Positions 4,918 to 6,837 of a DNA stretch of 6,837 bases are shown here, piece after piece. The DNA is taken from assembly GCA_016290695.1 (NCBI GenBank), contig JAEEUX010000140.1, forward strand, positions 1 to 6,837, read 5' to 3'. Position numbers and translations under genes: made by a program. Source of the DNA: Oscillospiraceae bacterium (GTDB lineage Bacteria; Bacillota; Clostridia; Oscillospirales; Oscillospiraceae). The number at the start of each line of letters is the position of its first letter. The first letter of the stretch is position 1. The notes beneath the pieces are model-generated. The model did no database searches. It was not told the DNA's origin and saw only the letters and a program-made list of their open reading frames with translations.

Positions 4918-6108
4918 ATGGCTGTAAATGTTATTGTTGAAAAATGTAAAGGCTGCGGCAAATGTGTAAAGAACTGCCCGTTTGACGCAATTACCATGGA
5001 AGGCGAAGGCAAAAACAAAAAGGCCGTTATCGGCATGGGCTGCACCAACTGCGGTCAGTGCGCTGAGAACTGCCCCTTCGACGCCATTGAAAAGACTGAA
5101 GAAACCGTCCACAACGTTGATATCACCCTCTTCCACGGCGTATGGGTATTTGCTGAGCAGCGTGACGGCGCTCTCATGGGCGTTTCCATCGAGCTTCTCG
5201 GCGAAGGCAGAAAGCTTGCCAACGAAATCGGCACCGAGCTTTGCGCCATCCTCTGCGGCGAGAACGTAGACGGCCTCGTAGACGAGCTGTTTGCTTACGG
5301 CGCGGACAAGGTTTACTATGCTAATGCTCCCGAGCTCAAGAGCTACACCACCGATGCCTACACCAAGGTCATCTACACCTCTATCCTCAAGTATAAGCCC
5401 GAGATAGTCCTTCTCGGCGCCACCCACATCGGCCGTGACCTCGGCCCCAGCCTCGCTGTTAAGTGCGGCACCGGCCTTACCGCTGACTGCACCAAGCTCG
5501 AGATAGACCCCACCGACAAGAAGCTCATGCAGACCCGTCCCGCTTTCGGCGGCAACCTCATGGCTACCATCGTTTGCCCGAGCCATCGTCCCCAGATGTC
5601 CACCGTTCGTCCCGGCGTTATGCAGAAGGCCGAGTACGTTAAGGGCAAGAAGGGCGAGCTCATCACCCTCGATGTTTCCTTCAAGGAGAACGATATCCGC
5701 CAGAAGGTTCTTGAGATCGTCAAGAACGTCGGCGAGGTCGTTTCCCTTACCGACGCCGACATCATCGTATCCGGCGGCGCAGGACTCGGCGGCCCGGACG
5801 GCTTCAAGCTCCTCAAGCAGCTTGCCGACAAGCTCGGCGGAACCATCGCTTCCAGCCGTGCATGCGTTGACGCAGGCTGGATCGATCACAGCTATCAGGT
5901 CGGCCAGACCGGTACCACCGTTAAGCCGAAGATTTACTTCGCCTGCGGTATTTCCGGCGCTATCCAGCATCTTGCCGGTATGCAGAACTCCGATTATATC
6001 GTAGCTATCAACAAGAACGAAGCCGCCCCCATCTTTGAAGTTGCCGATTACGGCATCGTGGGCGACCTCTACAAGGTCATCCCCGCCATCATCGAGGCGC
6101 TCGGCTGA
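4918..6108 (+). CDS. etfA: Electron transfer flavoprotein alpha subunit with N-terminal 2[4Fe-4S] ferredoxin domain
   Basis: At 396 residues this is about 60-70 longer than a plain EtfA because of a ferredoxin domain at 1-60. Two complete cluster motifs are visible: Cys10, 13, 16, 20 (CKGCGKCVKNCPF) and Cys42, 45, 48, 52 (CTNCGQCAENCPF). The Rossmann-like EtfA part starts about residue 66 (VDITLFHGVWVFAEQ). The C-terminal FAD domain shows SGGAGLGGPDGF (285-296), SSRACVDAGWIDHSYQVGQTG (from 312 to 332) and the family signature IYFACGISGAIQHLAGM (339-355), then ADYGIVGDL (376-384). The iron-sulfur domain could relay electrons from the bifurcating flavin to external ferredoxin, as proposed for CarE of caffeyl-CoA reductase. 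AAGGAG (4903-4908) precedes the ATG by 9 bases. Lys codons are mostly AAA up to codon 34 and AAG afterwards. No frameshift or join is seen, so the fusion is a single intact gene. Confidence 0.94.
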   Translation: MAVNVIVEKCKGCGKCVKNCPFDAITMEGEGKNKKAVIGMGCTNCGQCAENCPFDAIEKTEETVHNVDITLFHGVWVFAEQRDGALMGVSIELLGEGRKLANEIGTELCAILCGENVDGLVDELFAYGADKVYYANAPELKSYTTDAYTKVIYTSILKYKPEIVLLGATHIGRDLGPSLAVKCGTGLTADCTKLEIDPTDKKLMQTRPAFGGNLMATIVCPSHRPQMSTVRPGVMQKAEYVKGKKGELITLDVSFKENDIRQKVLEIVKNVGEVVSLTDADIIVSGGAGLGGPDGFKLLKQLADKLGGTIASSRACVDAGWIDHSYQVGQTGTTVKPKIYFACGISGAIQHLAGMQNSDYIVAINKNEAAPIFEVADYGIVGDLYKVIPAIIEALG

Positions 6109-6138
6109 TTTCAGCTCCAATAGCAATACAAACACTAT

Positions 6139-6178
6139 TAAAGGGTACTCTGAAAATAACTATTCAGAGTACCCTTTA
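6139..6178 (+). terminator. Strong terminator of the acd-etfBA operon
   Basis: A perfect 15-base inverted repeat, AAAGGGTACTCTGAA (6140-6154) and TTCAGAGTACCCTTT (6163-6177), extends by one more T-A pair at 6139/6178 and has an eight-base loop. It lies about 30 bases past the etfA stop. The downstream sequence ATGTTTGTTC is only moderately T-rich, but the 3' arm itself ends in TTT. Confidence 0.8.
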
Positions 6179-6215
6179 TGTTTGTTCGGCATAATACAGC
6201 TACCATAAACAAATA

Positions 6216-6248
6216 GCTCGAGGAAGAACAATGTGTTCTTCCTCGGGC
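6216..6248 (-). terminator. Terminator of purA (convergent, possibly bidirectional)
   Basis: A 15-base inverted repeat (6216-6230 with 6234-6248, three-base loop ATG) is perfect except at 6218/6246, which is a T-G wobble on the plus strand and A-C on the minus. It begins 16 bases beyond the purA stop. On the minus strand it is followed by TATTTGTTTATGG; on the plus strand by a T-rich run to 6268. It probably ends purA transcripts and backs up the etfA terminator. Confidence 0.75.
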
Positions 6249-6264
6249 TTCTCTTAATATTGTT

Positions 6265-6837
6265 TTATCTTATGATGATGCTGTCGCGTTCCGCGCCGAC
6301 GGAAACATAGCTTATCGGGCAGCGAATGGCCTTTTCTATGAGCGTGACGTAATTTCTCGCGGCCTCGGGCAAGTCCTCCCAGCGGCGCGCGCCGGAAATA
6401 TCGCATTTCCAGCCCTCAACGTATTCGATAACCGGCTCGGCCTTCTCAAGCTCCATCGGGAACGGGAAACTGTCAATTTTCTTTCCGTTCACCATATAAT
6501 GCGTGCAGACCGGGATCTTGTCCATATATCCGAGAACGTCAAGCTTCGTGAGCGCGATTTTCGTTGCCGCCTGAACCTCGACGCCGTAGCGCGTCGCCAC
6601 AAGGTCAATAGCTCCGACGCGGCGTGGGCGACCCGTCTTAGCGCCGTACTCAAAACCCTTCTCGCGCAGCTTGTCAGCTTCCTCCCCGAACATTTCGCAC
6701 ACGAACGGCCCTTCGCCGACACAGGTGGAATATGCCTTCACCACACCCACAACGTCAGTCAGCTTGAGCGACGGGAGTCCTGCGCCGATGGGCGCGAAGG
6801 CGGCGGTGGTGTTGGACGAGGTGGTATACGGATAAAT
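6265..6837 (-). CDS. purA: Adenylosuccinate synthetase, C-terminal part (cut by window end)
   Basis: PurA joins IMP and aspartate using GTP to form adenylosuccinate, the first committed step to AMP. Only the last 190 residues are present; the frame is open to the window edge, so the N-terminal portion with the P-loop lies outside. The fragment begins IYPYTTSSNTTAAFAP, matching the family's GTYPYVTSSNTTAGG block. KTGRPRR (67-73) is the IMP/aspartate loop; aligned to E. coli TTGRRRR, Thr301, Arg303 and Arg305 are kept but Thr300 is Lys. TKLDVL (97-102) is the guanine-recognition motif. Other departures are KAYSTCVGEGPF where E. coli has KAYSTRVGAGPF, and RRVGAID in place of RRTGWLD. The C-terminus stops at SIIIR without the usual short tail. 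These look like features of a PurA subtype rather than damage. It converges on the etf operon and is functionally unrelated. Confidence 0.93.
   Translation of the reverse strand: MYPYTTSSNTTAAFAPIGAGLPSLKLTDVVGVVKAYSTCVGEGPFVCEMFGEEADKLREKGFEYGAKTGRPRRVGAIDLVATRYGVEVQAATKIALTKLDVLGYMDKIPVCTHYMVNGKKIDSFPFPMELEKAEPVIEYVEGWKCDISGARRWEDLPEAARNYVTLIEKAIRCPISYVSVGAERDSIIIR

Noticed and set aside
6265..6837. purA as a degraded pseudogene because of replaced conserved residues (KAYSTC, RRVGAID, short C-terminus)
   Set aside because: The frame is intact to the window edge and the aspartate loop Arg residues and the TKLD guanine motif are kept, which fits a divergent but functional subtype.

Overview
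The window looks like a chromosomal segment of an anaerobic, fermentative Clostridia-type bacterium (Bacillota, plausibly an Oscillospirales/Ruminococcaceae-like gut butyrate producer). The reasons are strong AGGAGG-type ribosome binding sites, AT-rich spacers with sigma-A-like promoters between GC-richer genes, and a thiolase next to an acyl-CoA dehydrogenase/electron-transfer-flavoprotein (ETF) operon. The taxon is an inference from gene content and codon habit; no marker gene settles it.

Layout. Left part, minus strand: a small cupin protein (124-474) with its own promoter and terminator, and upstream of it a MobA-like molybdenum cofactor guanylyltransferase (592-1176) with a promoter at about 1240-1268. 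Centre, plus strand: an acetyl-CoA acetyltransferase (1490-2668), divergent from mobA across a 313-base spacer (1177-1489) that holds both promoters and two leader structures. A 278-base spacer (2669-2946) carries a hairpin behind the thiolase and an extended -10 promoter. Then comes a tight operon of acyl-CoA dehydrogenase (2947-4086), etfB (4105-4896) and etfA (4918-6108), with gaps of only 18 and 21 bases. Right part: a 156-base convergent spacer with two strong hairpins, then the C-terminal 190 residues of adenylosuccinate synthetase (purA) on the minus strand, running off the window end.

How the genes work together. The thiolase condenses two acetyl-CoA to acetoacetyl-CoA, the first step of the C4 (butyrate) route. 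The acyl-CoA dehydrogenase with EtfAB would do the enoyl-CoA to acyl-CoA reduction. EtfB carries the DGDTAQVGP motif of the FAD-binding, electron-bifurcating type, so the complex probably uses NADH and couples the reduction to ferredoxin. The two middle steps (3-hydroxybutyryl-CoA dehydrogenase, crotonase) are not in the window. Thiolase and ETF operon share an extreme codon bias (Lys almost always AAG; no TTA or TCA and one CTA noted), which suggests very high expression. MobA, cupin and PurA use more mixed codons and are probably unrelated neighbours.

The most notable point is that EtfA has an N-terminal ferredoxin domain with two complete CxxCxxCxxxC [4Fe-4S] motifs, as in the caffeyl-CoA reductase subunit CarE and some lactate dehydrogenase ETFs, and unlike the plain EtfA of most butyryl-CoA dehydrogenase operons. 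Other points are a cupin that has lost its metal ligands, an inverted repeat framing the cupin promoter, and altered flavin-site residues in the dehydrogenase. I saw no mobile element, CRISPR array, tRNA or rRNA, and no clearly undescribed system.
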